A stretch of DNA of 64,000 nucleotides, from contig OX639992.1 in NCBI GenBank assembly GCA_951828515.1, forward strand, positions 4,132,217 through 4,196,216, written 5' to 3'. A program made the translations under genes and the position numbers. The notes below the pieces were generated by a model. It ran no database searches. It worked only from the letters and a program-made list of their open reading frames with translations, and had not been told where the DNA came from. Shown one piece after another: positions 52,118-61,002 of the stretch; positions within the stretch are counted from its first letter, which is position 1, and each line of letters opens with the position of its first letter. This stretch comes from an uncultured Poribacteria bacterium. Its GTDB lineage: Bacteria > Poribacteria > WGA-4E > WGA-3G.

Positions 52118-54406
52118 ATGACAAAATGGACAGTCTGCTTAGCAACACTTTTCTGTTTGGGAGTTGCTATTCATAGCAGTAGCGCAAAAGAATTGACGTT
52201 AAATGATATTTTCCCAACCGATCGAGTGATAGATGTTCAAATCACCGTTTCGCAGCAGGATTGGGACACAATCCGGTATCAGGGACGCGATTTTATGACA
52301 GCACTTGGGGCATCTCGGCAATTTAAGCCCATGGAGAGTCCCTATATCTATGTTGAGGCGAGTGTGAGCATTGATGGCGTAGTCTTCCCGAAAGTTGGAC
52401 TGCGTAAAAAAGGGTTCATCGGTTCACTAAGCCACACCCGTCCATCCCTCAAAATCAAACTCAATCACGTTGACAAAAAAGGTGGAATTGAAGGACTCAC
52501 GAACCTGACGCTTAACAACAACAAACAAGACACAAGTCTAATGAGCCAATTTATGGGGTATGCGCTATTTAATGCAATTGGATCGCCCGCCCCACGATGT
52601 GCCTATGCGAAGGTAACAGTAAACGGCGAAAATCTTGGCATTTATTCCCACGTAGAGACCGTTCGTAAACCACTGTTGAAACGCGCCTTCGGCAACAGCG
52701 ACGGTCCTCTCTATGAAGGAACGGTCGTGGACTTTTACGAAGGATGGGAAAATAGTTTTGAACATAAACGCGGTGATGATACACGCGGCAGAGCACATAT
52801 AAACGCATTGATCGACTTTCTGGCGGACCCGAAAGCAACAGAGGCTGATATTGGTGAACTGATAGATTTGGAGTCGTTTTACAAATTCTGGGCAGCTGAA
52901 GCGGTGGTCGGATTCTGGGACGGTTATTCCGGCAATAAAAATAACTTCTTTGTCTATTTGAACCCAGAAGACAGCAAATTTCACTTCACTCCATGGGGTA
53001 TGGATTCCATCTTTACAAAGATGAGCAAGCTTGAGTTCATGAACGACAGGCGCGCACCGATCTCGGTCAAGACACAGGGCTTGATCGCATATAAGTTGTA
53101 TCAGTTGGAGTCAGGTCGGAAACGGTATGCCGATGCACTCACCAAGATTTTAGACAATCATTGGAACGCTCCAGAATTGTTAGCCACGTTAGACAAAGCC
53201 GCTGTAATGGTTGAACCGCATTTAGTGCCTGCTCAACGCGTCATTGAAGAAGATTGGGGCAGAGGTAGAGGCACAAGGAGAAATTTCAATAAGCCGACCT
53301 TTGCAAGCGAATTGGAAAAAGTCCGTGAATTTATCCGCAACCGTAAAAGCGATATACAGGCGGAAATCGCTAATGGGATGCCGGTATGGAGAAAACGACC
53401 CGATCCGCCCTTTGTCATTTCAGCAGATGGCGACTTCATGAAAAGTTTTCTGAAATCAATGGAAAATACCTTAGCAGGTGCCGCACGTGCGGGAGACCTT
53501 GAAGCCATCAAACAGCACATTGCGGACGGTGCCGACATTAACGCCTTGCATTTTGAGATGCCTCCCTTGACATGGGCGGCAATGATGGGACAAACACAAG
53601 CCGTTGAGTTGCTGCTCCAACATGGGGCGGATGTCAACGGTAGGAATAGAGACGATAACACCGCTTTACATCTCGCCGTATTTCTGGGGCATGCTGAAAC
53701 TGCCGAACTCCTCCTAAAAAGCGGAGCCGATGTCAACGTAAAGAACAATGATGGTGCAACATCCGTGGATATGTTAGGCGTACCATGGGAAATGACAAGG
53801 CTTCTGACGAAACCCATGGGCATAGAGTTGGAACGGGAAAAGGTTGAAGCGGGAAAAGCCAAAATTCGAGAAGTATTTAGGGCGGACGCGAAAATCGGGG
53901 CAGAAATCCTAACAAACGCCGAGAGTCCGTCAAAAGATTTGTGGGCAGCATCGCGCGCATCCTCGCCACAGAGTTTGTCAGCAGCAGCCTTCATAGGTGA
54001 TGTCGCAGCGATGAAACAGGCGTTAGCAGGTGGAGCAGATCCCAATACGAAGGACCCTCAATCTGGTAGCACATTGTTGGCGATTGCCGCGTTGATGGGA
54101 CATACGGAAGTTGTGGATCTTCTCCTCGAACACGGGGCGGACGTTAACGCGAAAAGTCGGGACGGTGGAACGGCACTGCACGCGGCGGCGTTCCTTGGGC
54201 GTGCTGAGATAGTGAAACTCCTTCTTGATAAGGGCGCGGATACCACGCTTCGAAACAATATAGGTAGCATAGCGATAGATGGCGCGAAACTGGACTGGCT
54301 GATAACCAACGGTATACTCGGTATGTTGAAACTTGAGGCGGACGAGGCTGAAGTCAAAGCAGGTAGAGTGGAAGTCGTGAAACTGCTCGAAGGACAGAAT
54401 AAGTAG
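52118..54406 (+). CDS. Secreted CotH kinase domain fused to ankyrin repeats
   Basis: A 762-residue exported protein with signal peptide TVCLATLFCLGVAIHSSSA. Residues about 30-430 form a CotH domain, a secreted atypical kinase fold first known from spore coats: VGLRKKGFIGS, LNNNKQDTS, LGIYSHVETVRKPLLKRAFG, DGYSGNKNNFFVYLNPED and FHFTPWGMD are typical. Residues about 455-575 and 630-735 are two blocks of ankyrin repeats with TALHLAVFLGHAETAELLLK and TALHAAAFLGRAEIVKLLLD units. The combination in one chain is unusual. I chose the ATG at 52118 because it gives a clean signal peptide; 52106 is also possible. Uma2 follows 43 bases later. Confidence 0.87.
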   Translation: MTKWTVCLATLFCLGVAIHSSSAKELTLNDIFPTDRVIDVQITVSQQDWDTIRYQGRDFMTALGASRQFKPMESPYIYVEASVSIDGVVFPKVGLRKKGFIGSLSHTRPSLKIKLNHVDKKGGIEGLTNLTLNNNKQDTSLMSQFMGYALFNAIGSPAPRCAYAKVTVNGENLGIYSHVETVRKPLLKRAFGNSDGPLYEGTVVDFYEGWENSFEHKRGDDTRGRAHINALIDFLADPKATEADIGELIDLESFYKFWAAEAVVGFWDGYSGNKNNFFVYLNPEDSKFHFTPWGMDSIFTKMSKLEFMNDRRAPISVKTQGLIAYKLYQLESGRKRYADALTKILDNHWNAPELLATLDKAAVMVEPHLVPAQRVIEEDWGRGRGTRRNFNKPTFASELEKVREFIRNRKSDIQAEIANGMPVWRKRPDPPFVISADGDFMKSFLKSMENTLAGAARAGDLEAIKQHIADGADINALHFEMPPLTWAAMMGQTQAVELLLQHGADVNGRNRDDNTALHLAVFLGHAETAELLLKSGADVNVKNNDGATSVDMLGVPWEMTRLLTKPMGIELEREKVEAGKAKIREVFRADAKIGAEILTNAESPSKDLWAASRASSPQSLSAAAFIGDVAAMKQALAGGADPNTKDPQSGSTLLAIAALMGHTEVVDLLLEHGADVNAKSRDGGTALHAAAFLGRAEIVKLLLDKGADTTLRNNIGSIAIDGAKLDWLITNGILGMLKLEADEAEVKAGRVEVVKLLEGQNK

Positions 54407-54449
54407 AGGCATCGCGATTGAAATATCGCTCTGGCAAGGGAGAAAACTG

Positions 54450-55019
54450 ATGCTTAACTCGCAAACGAACTCTGAGGCTATTCAAAAGAGCGCAGCACAT
54501 GGAAAACCTATCACACCGGAAGAGTTTCTTGAAAACGATTTTGAGGGTTATGAATATGTAAGAGGAGAATTAGTCCCGAAGGCACCTCCATCAATGGAAC
54601 ATGGTGAAATCAGTATCAGAGTTATTCGTTACTTAGATTTGCATGTTCATACACATCAACTGGGACATCTGTATACTGCTGAAACAACGTTTCAACTGGA
54701 AGATCGATTCGTGAAGCCGGATGTTGCGTTCGTTTCAACCGCCCGTTTGCCAGAAAACAGGCGTAAGGGTTCGCCTATACCCCCGGATCTCGCGATTGAG
54801 ATAGTCTCGCCGACGGACAAACAGTATGATGTCACTGAAAAGGCATTAGCGTATCTGAAAGCGGGGACACGTCTCGTCTGGGTTATCGAACCGGTTGCAA
54901 AGACAGTTATGGTCTATCGCTCTGAAACAGATTTCACGCTGCTTACTTGTGAAGATACATTGACTGGTGAGGATGTTGTTGAAGGGTTTACGTGTCCGGT
55001 CGCACAACTGTTTGAATAG
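54450..55019 (+). CDS. Uma2 family (DUF820) nuclease-like protein
   Basis: A 189-residue Uma2 protein with the restriction-endonuclease-like fold. It shows ITPEEFLENDF near the start, YEYVRGELVP, the KPDVAFVS strand (about residues 89-96), PDLAIEIVSPTDKQYDV with the E-x-x-S motif (about 111-127), and YLKAGTRLVWVIEP. Uma2 proteins often expand in bacteria with many mobile elements, and their targets are unknown. AAGGGAG stands 8 bases before the ATG. It may be co-transcribed with the CotH-ankyrin gene. Confidence 0.9.
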   Translation: MLNSQTNSEAIQKSAAHGKPITPEEFLENDFEGYEYVRGELVPKAPPSMEHGEISIRVIRYLDLHVHTHQLGHLYTAETTFQLEDRFVKPDVAFVSTARLPENRRKGSPIPPDLAIEIVSPTDKQYDVTEKALAYLKAGTRLVWVIEPVAKTVMVYRSETDFTLLTCEDTLTGEDVVEGFTCPVAQLFE

Positions 55020-55084
55020 ATCTTTGATTTGAGACGAGTCAACTAATATCCACCCCTTTGCGTTCAGTCGCTACGCAAAAAAGT

Positions 55085-55113
55085 TTGATTTTTTTTGTTT
55101 TATATGCTAAAAT
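55085..55113 (+). promoter_or_regulatory. Promoter of the TIGR04255 cassette
   Basis: -35 TTGATT (55085-55090) and -10 TAAAAT (55108-55113) with a 17-base spacer in a T-rich tract. The leader to the first cassette gene would be about 185 bases, which holds nothing else I recognise. Confidence 0.6.
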
Positions 55114-55307
55114 ATCTTCTACCGTTGGTTTATGAAGGGGATCCTGTTTACGATCTTCTCGGGTTTCTGAGCGATCCTCTTTATTTAAACGAGGGCTGTC
55201 CGAAAGCGGCCCTGCTCGGCTCCGTAATATCATTTTTAAGTAGCACCTCAAAATATCTCTGTGAGGAATATTTGCCTCCATGGACAGGTGACTGAGGCTT
55301 TTAAACC

Positions 55308-56093
55308 ATGCGCTTTGAAGAATTTGAAAGAGTAGAATATAAATACAATATCCTATTCGAGGTTTTATGCCAGGTGCGCTTTCCTGAAATCATGAAAATT
55401 TCACAGGAAGGGCCTGCTGAATTTCAGGACATTGTAAGGAAAGAAGGGTATCCAGAACTTGCTTCGGATATTCCGGTCTTGCCGCCTGGTGTGCCTAAAG
55501 AGATAGAAGAAGCGATTTCCACAGATAAAGTATCCCATTTCCTTTCTGAAAACAGAGACTGGAAAATTTCTTTAGCAAAGAATTTTATTGCCTTTACTTG
55601 CAATGGAACTTACACAAATTATGCAGGCTTTAGGGAGAGGTTGGAAAAGGTTTTAGAAACATTCGGTAAGATCTATCAACCTTCTTATTTCACTCGTATC
55701 GGTCTCAGACACAAAAATGTGGCGAATAGAGTTTCCCTTCCGCATGCCAAACAAGGAGTTGAGGTTTTTATTGCAGAACATATTTTCCCGGAATTAGCAG
55801 CCTCCATAGCAAAAGACATTGAGACTTTGCAAAAAGTATCCCTATTCAATGATGGAAATATAAAAGCGAATGTGATTCATGTTCTGTCTGAAGTGTCTGG
55901 AAGGTTTAGAAGGAAGGAATTCGCTAATGAAAAATCGTATATGATTGATGTAGATTGCTTTTCTGAAAGCAGAATAGAAGGGATAAACAATGTCCTTACA
56001 AAATGTGATATATTTAAGCGACTTAACTGGAACATTTTCCAGTGGAGTATCACAGATGCCTTACGTGAAGCCATGCGAGGATCAGAGTCATAA
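55308..56093 (+). CDS. TIGR04255 family protein
   Basis: A 261-residue protein recognisable as TIGR04255 by its N-terminus: an aromatic-rich YKYNILFEVLCQVRFPEIM, then FQDIVRKEGYP, and later a central VPTRIGLRHKN-like stretch (YFTRIGLRHKNVANRVSLP). The family is sporadically distributed, has no proven function, and is usually found with small hypothetical genes as a cassette. It has no signal peptide or membrane segment. Codon use appears more A/T-rich than in the housekeeping genes to the left, fitting an accessory origin. The next gene overlaps it by 104 bases. Confidence 0.82.
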   Translation: MRFEEFERVEYKYNILFEVLCQVRFPEIMKISQEGPAEFQDIVRKEGYPELASDIPVLPPGVPKEIEEAISTDKVSHFLSENRDWKISLAKNFIAFTCNGTYTNYAGFRERLEKVLETFGKIYQPSYFTRIGLRHKNVANRVSLPHAKQGVEVFIAEHIFPELAASIAKDIETLQKVSLFNDGNIKANVIHVLSEVSGRFRRKEFANEKSYMIDVDCFSESRIEGINNVLTKCDIFKRLNWNIFQWSITDALREAMRGSES

Positions 56094-56880
56094 GGAGGCC
56101 AATATTCTCCTTGAGGTGCCAAAATGGCATGAACCTATTGGTGCAAGCGAACAGTTTAATGCCTATCTACGCCTGCGATCTGATGCAATGCCCTCACTTT
56201 ACGCTGATATGACTACGCGGATGACCACATGGTGGAATGCCTCTGCAATTTTTCAGCGATCGGAACCCGCAACTGCAAATACCAAAATAATAGAACCACA
56301 AAAACTTGTTGGCAGAACTACATGGGAGGATATACTTCAAATTTCCCAGCAAAAAGCGTTAGAAACTGCAGATACTGAAACGATAGAAGTATACGAATCT
56401 GTTAGTAGTCCTATGGTAAGTTTGTGGCTTAGTGCCTTTTCAACCTCTCATCCCGGGGAATCCACAACGGCTAATATAATCTGGGAAGATTTCAAGAAAA
56501 AAATTATCCTATCCTGGCAAAAACGTAGAATATCGGAACGATTTGATGTCCTCACAGAACGAGAAGACAATTGGGATGGTTACGACTCCGAAAAACCGAC
56601 CGAATTAACTCTAAATCGTGCGCGACACCTCATGGAAGAATTGTTTAATTGTATCATTTCCGAGGGGTATCCATGGTTGACTCCGTTTATCTCCAGTGAT
56701 GAAGATGGTAATGTAACTGTAGAATGGTCCGGAGAAAAGCGGAGATTACATATCCAAATTGGGGAAGGTGAAGCTGAGTATATCCAAGTCTGGGGAGTAA
56801 ATATTGATACGGAGATGCACGTAGGTTTTCTAAGCCGTGACGATTATCTAACACTTTGGGAATGGTTACTTGATGGATAA
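55990..56880 (+). CDS. Conserved hypothetical with NWDGY motif, TIGR04255 cassette
   Basis: A 296-residue protein. The C-terminal half holds REDNWDGYDSEKPTELTLNR (about residues 191-210), then PWLTPFISSDEDGNVTVEWS and LHIQIGEGEAEYIQVWG, a pattern I associate with small proteins encoded beside TIGR04255 genes. The N-terminal half matches nothing I know. The ATG at 55990 has GAAGGGA about 6 bases upstream, which favours a long overlap with the upstream gene; the ATG at 56056 is an alternative. Its stop overlaps the next gene's start by 8 bases. Confidence 0.72.
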   Translation: MSLQNVIYLSDLTGTFSSGVSQMPYVKPCEDQSHKEANILLEVPKWHEPIGASEQFNAYLRLRSDAMPSLYADMTTRMTTWWNASAIFQRSEPATANTKIIEPQKLVGRTTWEDILQISQQKALETADTETIEVYESVSSPMVSLWLSAFSTSHPGESTTANIIWEDFKKKIILSWQKRRISERFDVLTEREDNWDGYDSEKPTELTLNRARHLMEELFNCIISEGYPWLTPFISSDEDGNVTVEWSGEKRRLHIQIGEGEAEYIQVWGVNIDTEMHVGFLSRDDYLTLWEWLLDG

Positions 56881-57337
56881 AAATGACTTCGTACGAGACA
56901 ATGAGGTACTCTATCGAAGTGTCAGAGGAAAATATGGTGAGGAGTACTCTTACGATAATATAGAAAAACTCAAAATTAGTAGTGAAGCCTTTCGTGATAG
57001 GGAAAGGAAACCATCCGTAGATAGAGCGGAGTTAAAGGAATTTAATCCCGCTTTGTCTAAACGCAATGACACAGATGGTATCGTTAGTCTTATCACTGCT
57101 GATGTCCGCTCAATAGGAACAGTCAAGACAAAAATCCAAGATACAGATGCTGTTGTTCATGCTGTAGATGTCATCTATGATCCCACCCCTGAAAATCCTG
57201 CCCATTCAAAAATTGTGGTAAATCCTGAGTTCTTTGGTTCAAAGAATAAGCAGAGAAATATATTCAAATTGCTACAGCTTGCACTCGCGGAACTTGCCGA
57301 AAAAAACGGATGGACTTTAGAACCAAGTCCCCAATAA
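56873..57337 (+). CDS. Hypothetical protein, third gene of the TIGR04255 cassette
   Basis: A 154-residue protein starting [20 protein letters not shown]. The first half is charged with several Lys/Arg-Asp pairs ([20 protein letters not shown] type), and the C-terminal third ([20 protein letters not shown], then a helical [15 protein letters not shown]) reads as a compact domain. No signal peptide or membrane helix is seen. I do not recognise the family. The 8-base overlap with the upstream gene suggests coupled translation and a shared role in the cassette. Confidence 0.72.
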   Translation: MDKNDFVRDNEVLYRSVRGKYGEEYSYDNIEKLKISSEAFRDRERKPSVDRAELKEFNPALSKRNDTDGIVSLITADVRSIGTVKTKIQDTDAVVHAVDVIYDPTPENPAHSKIVVNPEFFGSKNKQRNIFKLLQLALAELAEKNGWTLEPSPQ

Positions 57338-57458
57338 GTTCACGTTTGTAGCTATAGAAATTTCGCCTACTAAAGATGTGTCTGAAGGTACAGTCACATA
57401 TCCACTCTGGCAAACGTTGGCAACTTGTCATACTTACAAGAAACGGAGGCACGTCATA

Positions 57459-59423
57459 ATGGCAAAACCGATTAACTACAGTGACATCTTAGAAACCGGC
57501 GATAGCGGCATCTATGACCTCGAAACACACGCTGCCGGTCCCGAAGGCAGTCTGCCGCTCACGGCAGAGATGCTCCTCAATCGACCGAGTGGGGACGTAT
57601 TTGGCTTGACCCACAACGCTGCCATGGGCTGGGCACCAGCAGAACTCAGGCGAGAGGAATTCCTGATCCTTAGCACACAGGGAGGTATCCGTGCTCCTGA
57701 TGGTAGTCCAATCGCGCTTGGGTACCACACCGGGCATTGGGAAGTCGGACTCCTGATGCAGGCGGTCGCACACGAACTTAAGGAACTCGCGGCAATTCCG
57801 TTTGCAGGCTACTGTTCTGACCCGTGTGATGGACGGACGCAAGGCACCGTCGGTATGATGGATAGTCTCGCCTATCGCAATGATGCCGCACAGATTTTCC
57901 GCCGACTTATCCGATCTTTACCAACGCGGAAGGGAGTCGTTGGTGTTGCCACATGCGATAAAGGCTTACCCGCAATGATGATGGCACTCGCTTCAATGCG
58001 GGAATTACCGGCTGTCCTCGTTCCGGGTGGTGTGACGTTGCCACCTACCACTGGCGAAGATGCAGGAAAAATCCAGACGATCGGTGTTCGTTTCGCACAC
58101 GGTGAGATTAGCCTGCAAGATGCAGCGGACATGGGGTGCCGTGCCTGTGCGACCGCTGGGGGAGGTTGTCAATTCTTGGGAACCGCCGCGACATCGCAGG
58201 TTATCGGTGAAGCGTTGGGTATGAGCCTGACGCATACAGCATTAGCACCCTCCGGACAGAACATCTGGTCGGACATGGGACTCCGTTCCGCACGCGCTGT
58301 TGTAAATTTAACCGCGAAAGGGTTAACGATGAACGATATCGTTACACCAGAGGCGATTCAGAACGCCATGGTAGTCCACGCGGCATTTGGTGGATCTACG
58401 AATCTTCTGTTGCATATTCCCGCGATTGCGCATGCCGCCGGTCTTCGACGTCCAACGGTAGACGATTGGACAGAAATCAATCAACGTGTCCCGCGCCTCG
58501 TTGATGTCCTGCCAAATGGACCTGTTGGACATACCACAGTGAGAGTTTTCCTCGCCGGTGGAGTACCCGAGGTGATGCTCCACTTACGGGAATTAGGGTG
58601 CCTCAACGAAGACGTACTAACGGTAACAGGCGAAACTCTCGGTAGTAACCTTGATTGGTGGGCAAATTCTGAACGACGCGCGCGCGTCCGTCAAACGCTG
58701 GAGGACAAAGATAACGTTGACCCCAACGAAGTGATTCTGAGTCCGAATGCCGCGAAGGTCGCGGGATTGACAAGCACAGTGACGTTCCCACGCGGCAACC
58801 TCGCCCCAGAAGGATCTGTCATTAAAAGCACTGCCATTGATCCGAGTGTCGTTGATGCCGATGGTGTATATCGGATGACGGGACCGGCGCGTGTCTTTGT
58901 CCGGGAATCCGAGGCGATACAGACCCTCAAAGGTCAGGGTGAAAGGAAGATCCAGCCGGGCGACATCATAGTGCTCTGCTGTCGCGGTCCACAAGGCACA
59001 GGAATGGAGGAAGTTTACCAGCTGACAGCAGCGTTGAAACATCTTTCCTTCGGCAAACAGATCGCCTTGATTACGGACGCCCGGTTCTCTGGTGTGTCAA
59101 CTGGCGCGTGTATCGGGCATGTCGGACCGGAGGCACTGGCAGATGGTCCGATCGGGAAGGTGCTTGACGGCGATATAATTCAGATTGAGATTGATACCCG
59201 GCGACTGGTGGGGAGTATTGATTTGGTAGGGCACGGCAGCGAACGCTTCGGGGCTGAAGCGGGTGAACAGGTTTTAGCAGCACGTGCGCCGCGTCCAGAT
59301 CTCTCTTCAGACGAAGCTTTGCCAGATGATACACGGCTTTGGGCGGCGTTGCAGTCTGTCGGCGGTGGTACATGGGGTGGCTGTGTCTACGATGTGGACG
59401 CGATCCTCAATGCCCTGAAATAG
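57459..59423 (+). CDS. yjhG: YjhG/YagF-type sugar-acid (D-xylonate) dehydratase
   Basis: A 654-residue member of the IlvD/Edd dehydratase superfamily, closest to E. coli YjhG/YagF, which dehydrate D-xylonate to 2-keto-3-deoxy-xylonate. It matches over its length: [70 protein letters not shown] (cluster cysteines, about residues 229-242), [16 protein letters not shown] and [22 protein letters not shown]. An iron-sulfur cluster is expected. GGAGG lies 9 bases before the ATG at 57459. Xylose dehydrogenase and transporters are not adjacent, so the in vivo substrate stays open. Confidence 0.93.
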   Translation: MAKPINYSDILETGDSGIYDLETHAAGPEGSLPLTAEMLLNRPSGDVFGLTHNAAMGWAPAELRREEFLILSTQGGIRAPDGSPIALGYHTGHWEVGLLMQAVAHELKELAAIPFAGYCSDPCDGRTQGTVGMMDSLAYRNDAAQIFRRLIRSLPTRKGVVGVATCDKGLPAMMMALASMRELPAVLVPGGVTLPPTTGEDAGKIQTIGVRFAHGEISLQDAADMGCRACATAGGGCQFLGTAATSQVIGEALGMSLTHTALAPSGQNIWSDMGLRSARAVVNLTAKGLTMNDIVTPEAIQNAMVVHAAFGGSTNLLLHIPAIAHAAGLRRPTVDDWTEINQRVPRLVDVLPNGPVGHTTVRVFLAGGVPEVMLHLRELGCLNEDVLTVTGETLGSNLDWWANSERRARVRQTLEDKDNVDPNEVILSPNAAKVAGLTSTVTFPRGNLAPEGSVIKSTAIDPSVVDADGVYRMTGPARVFVRESEAIQTLKGQGERKIQPGDIIVLCCRGPQGTGMEEVYQLTAALKHLSFGKQIALITDARFSGVSTGACIGHVGPEALADGPIGKVLDGDIIQIEIDTRRLVGSIDLVGHGSERFGAEAGEQVLAARAPRPDLSSDEALPDDTRLWAALQSVGGGTWGGCVYDVDAILNALK

Positions 59424-59464
59424 ATGCCCATTTCAGCGAAGCTTGCAGGTTTTCAAAACTTGCT

Positions 59465-59839
59465 ATGAATAATTTAAAATACTGGGCTCCGCCTTTTCTA
59501 TACATGGTACTCATTTTTGTCATCTCGTCTTTGGAGCAACCACCGCTCCCGATGCCAGAATTTGAATGGCTGACGATTGATAAACTCTACCATTTTATCG
59601 AATACGCCATTCTCGGCGCATTGGTAGCCCGAGCACTCGTGAAGGCGAGACCCTCGGTCGTGCCATCGCGACTGCTGTGGCATGTAGCGGCGGTGTTCTC
59701 AATACTCTACGGTGCGAGCGATGAATGGCACCAGACCTTTGTTCCCGGCAGGTTCGCCACCCTTGCAGATTGGGTCGCAGATGCGCTGGGGGCAATTGCT
59801 GGTGTGTTAGGTGTTTATCTCTATTACAGAAAAAAGTAA
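59465..59839 (+). CDS. VanZ-like membrane protein
   Basis: A 124-residue VanZ family protein with four membrane helices: APPFLYMVLIFVISSLEQ, a FIEYAILGALVARALVK helix, LLWHVAAVFSILYGASDEWHQ and WVADALGAIAGVLGVYLYY. The conserved HFIEYAILG and SDEWHQTFVPGR motifs are classical for the fold. In enterococci VanZ gives low-level teicoplanin resistance; in other bacteria its role is unknown. It starts 41 bases after the dehydratase and may share its transcript. No ribosome-binding site is obvious. Confidence 0.9.
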   Translation: MNNLKYWAPPFLYMVLIFVISSLEQPPLPMPEFEWLTIDKLYHFIEYAILGALVARALVKARPSVVPSRLLWHVAAVFSILYGASDEWHQTFVPGRFATLADWVADALGAIAGVLGVYLYYRKK

Positions 59840-59870
59840 TTAGCAAGCAGCAATCAGGTCGTGTGGGTAC

Positions 59871-59923
59871 GGAACATCCAAACCGAAACCTGCTTCAACG
59901 AAACGCAAGGAACAATTAAAAAT
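59871..59923 (+). repeat. Leader repeat element, variant copy, before the UlaG-like gene
   Basis: AACCGAAACCTGCTTCAACG, then AAACGCAAGGAACAATTA and AAAAT directly before the ATG. The middle differs from other copies, but the CGCAAGGAA ribosome-binding end is kept. Confidence 0.7.
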
Positions 59924-60766
59924 ATGCATCCACTTGTTGACTTGAAAGTGCCAGAGGGATCTGTCGCTGTTCATTGGTTTGAACAGAGCAGTTTTGCCTT
60001 GAAGGATTCTGATGGTACTATTGTCCAAATCGATCCCTATTTTCCGCGTGAACGTCCGTCTGACCGCTTTATTCATACCGAACCACCGCTTGACGAATCA
60101 GCACTTCCGACCGATTTCGTCCTCTTGACCCACGCACATGGTGACCATACCTGTCCAGAATCCGTACGTCGAATTTGGGAAACATCTGATGCGACGCTGT
60201 TTGTTGGACCCAAGGAGAGCGCACACCAAGTAGCAGCGGAGACAGATGTTGCATCACGGAATATATCAGAGATCAATGCTGGAGAATCAGTGACATTAAA
60301 CGGTCTCACTGTGCATGCCGTCTATGCCAAACCGCCTGAAGGCGACGCATCCGCTGACATAGCACCACCAGACGTTACGCATTTGGGATACGTAATTTTG
60401 ACCAAGAACTCGCGCCTTAGCAAAAGTATCGGTAGACGAGTTCTTGGTCAAAGTAACGGCGTAACGCTCTATTTCAGCGGCGATCCAATCAATAATTTCG
60501 CAGAACACGACGTACTGATTTCAGCAGTATCGGCACACAAACCCGACATCGGTTTCCTGACAAACCATCCGACCGAGGGTGAATTTCCGTTCTACGATGG
60601 ATGCGTCAAAATGGCAACACGGATCGGACTAAAGCATGCTGTCCCGGTGCATCGCGCCTGTTTTGTCACCCGTGATTACGATCCGAACGAATGGGCAGCA
60701 CAATTCTCAGCAGGCGGACCCGAACCGCTTATTATTCAGAGAAATTCACATATCATTTATCCATAG
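59924..60766 (+). CDS. UlaG-like metallo-beta-lactamase-fold hydrolase
   Basis: A 280-residue cytoplasmic hydrolase of the metallo-beta-lactamase superfamily, in the UlaG-like branch that includes L-ascorbate-6-phosphate lactonase. The metal site is LTHAHGDHTCPESV (about residues 68-81, H-x-H-x-D-H), with a late YFSGDPINN and VHRACF. A peculiarity: about 16 extra residues (SRLSKSIGRRVLGQSN, about residues 163-178) sit in front of GVTLYFSGD and are encoded by DNA with a perfect 16-bp inverted repeat (60397-60452), inserted in frame. The substrate is unknown. The leader repeat supplies the ribosome-binding site. Confidence 0.86.
   Translation: MHPLVDLKVPEGSVAVHWFEQSSFALKDSDGTIVQIDPYFPRERPSDRFIHTEPPLDESALPTDFVLLTHAHGDHTCPESVRRIWETSDATLFVGPKESAHQVAAETDVASRNISEINAGESVTLNGLTVHAVYAKPPEGDASADIAPPDVTHLGYVILTKNSRLSKSIGRRVLGQSNGVTLYFSGDPINNFAEHDVLISAVSAHKPDIGFLTNHPTEGEFPFYDGCVKMATRIGLKHAVPVHRACFVTRDYDPNEWAAQFSAGGPEPLIIQRNSHIIYP
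60397..60452 (+). repeat. 16-bp inverted repeat inside a coding gene
   Basis: TTTGACCAAGAACTCG (60397-60412) and CGAGTTCTTGGTCAAA (60437-60452) are exact reverse complements around a 24-base loop. The inserted part is in frame within the UlaG-like gene. Confidence 0.9.
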
Positions 60767-60778
60767 AAAGGAGAAGTC

Positions 60779-61002
60779 GTCAGTTATCAGTTGTCAGTCA
60801 CACGGACAAGAGCAGTATTTTATGGTGAAACCGACAATTAAGTGTACACTGGAGAGTTGGCGAGGTTAGGAAACCTCGCCAGCGGAGAGGGTATGTTTGT
60901 GTCTCCATCATCTACCAAAGTGTTTATTTATTTTTCGGATTCACCATAAACGATAACCTCTTAACTGAAAACCGACAACTAATAACCGATAACTGATAAA
61001 AA
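60779..61002 (+). repeat. Heptad-flanked inverted-repeat element (copy d), interrupted by a MITE
   Basis: The left flank GTCAGTTATCAGTTGTCAGT pairs, imperfectly, with the right flank AACTGAAAACCGACAACTAA and on to TAACTGATAAAAA before the purE ATG. The whole centre is occupied by MITE-like copy B. Confidence 0.75.
60819..60950 (+). mobile_element. MITE-like element, copy B
   Basis: 132 bases with perfect 11-bp terminal inverted repeats TTTATGGTGAA and TTCACCATAAA. The inside holds the 9-bp hairpin GGCGAGGTT-AGGA-AACCTCGCC. It encodes no protein. It lies inside a heptad-flanked element, so it inserted after that element formed. Confidence 0.8.

Noticed and set aside
55104-55295. Small rightward open frame (63 codons) before the TIGR04255 gene, and an opposite-strand frame at 55039-55281
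   Set aside because: The ATG at 55104 overlaps the likely -10 box (55108-55113), so a transcript from that promoter would not include it. Neither frame has a ribosome-binding site or recognisable motif.
59465-59839. VanZ-like gene as evidence of glycopeptide resistance
   Set aside because: Only the membrane fold is present; no vanHAX-type genes are nearby and VanZ-like proteins are widespread without that role.
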